Source of the DNA: Bifidobacterium phasiani | GTDB lineage: Bacteria > Actinomycetota > Actinomycetes > Actinomycetales > Bifidobacteriaceae | DNA length: 33,286 nt | Reading direction: 5' to 3' | Assembly: GCF_019331775.1 (NCBI RefSeq) | Contig: NZ_JAHBBD010000025.1 | Span: forward strand, 1-33,286 | Part shown: positions 33,151 to 33,286 of the stretch, one piece after another | Position numbering within the stretch: position 1 is the stretch's first letter | How the letters are laid out: every line of letters begins with the position of its first letter | The notes under the pieces: generated by a model | What the model was told of the DNA's origin: nothing | The model's database searches: none | The model's input: only the letters and a program-made list of their open reading frames with translations | Translations under genes and position numbers: made by a program

Positions 33151-33156
33151 AGTATA
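33151..33156 (-). promoter_or_regulatory. possible rplY -10 element
   Basis: The minus strand reads TATACT, close to consensus, about 143 bp before the rplY start. The -35 region is GC-rich and unconvincing. If used, it implies a leader of about 135 nt. Confidence 0.3.
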
Positions 33157-33286
33157 CCCGGCCCCGGGACTTCCGCTCCCGCACGCCCGGCGCGGCCGCG
33201 CGGAGCCCTGTCCGAGCCGCGGACGTGCCCCCGTCCGCGCCTTCCGGACGGCGACCGGATTCGCACGGCCGCGCCGGGCGTGCGGG

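Overview
The window is high-GC actinobacterial chromosome. Its housekeeping genes (actinobacterial glycogen synthase, TrmI, hemW-lepA, rpsT, gltBD, ilvE, CTC-type L25) and a bifidobacterial-style NarL/LuxR regulator family point to Bifidobacterium or a close relative. The assignment rests on recognised protein families; no search was run. No tRNA, rRNA or CRISPR array was seen.

Layout. 1-480: repeat-rich intergenic DNA, with a 23-bp tandem triplet and two KpnI-like palindromes sharing a 22-bp core. 483-8717, all minus strand: SixA-type phosphatase, tRNA m1A58 methyltransferase, a heterodimeric ABC exporter pair, a lone ABC ATPase, and glycogen synthase. 8718-17400 is an accessory, scarred region. 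It holds a receiver-domain fragment, an IS30-family transposase remnant, a metallophosphoesterase with a two-helix membrane protein, and a NisT-like ABC exporter with small ORFs on both sides. It also holds a lone LuxR-type HTH fragment, a Phd/Doc toxin-antitoxin pair between two direct copies of a 187-bp fold-back element, a protein with two ribbon-helix-helix segments, and a frameshifted flavodoxin-like gene. 17467-18406: two small conserved-looking proteins. 18786-33008 returns to core genes: gltD and gltB (glutamate synthase), hemW, lepA, rpsT, a TRIC/UPF0126 membrane protein, ilvE and rplY. lepA and rpsT are divergent and separated by about 680 bp that carry a perfect 29-bp inverted repeat.

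How the genes fit together. gltBD makes glutamate from glutamine and 2-oxoglutarate, and ilvE uses glutamate as amino donor for branched-chain amino acids. lepA, rpsT and rplY serve the ribosome, and trmI serves tRNA. The two large exporters at 2610-6268 form one transporter with one consensus and one degenerate ATP site.

The most interesting parts are: (i) the toxin-antitoxin cassette bounded by long imperfect hairpins; (ii) complementary halves (REC at 8918, HTH at 14448, opposite strands) of what looks like one response regulator, which inverting the intervening ~5 kb would bring back together; and (iii) a minus-strand chain of tiny overlapping ORFs leading into the NisT-like exporter, possibly an unrecognised or decayed peptide-export locus.
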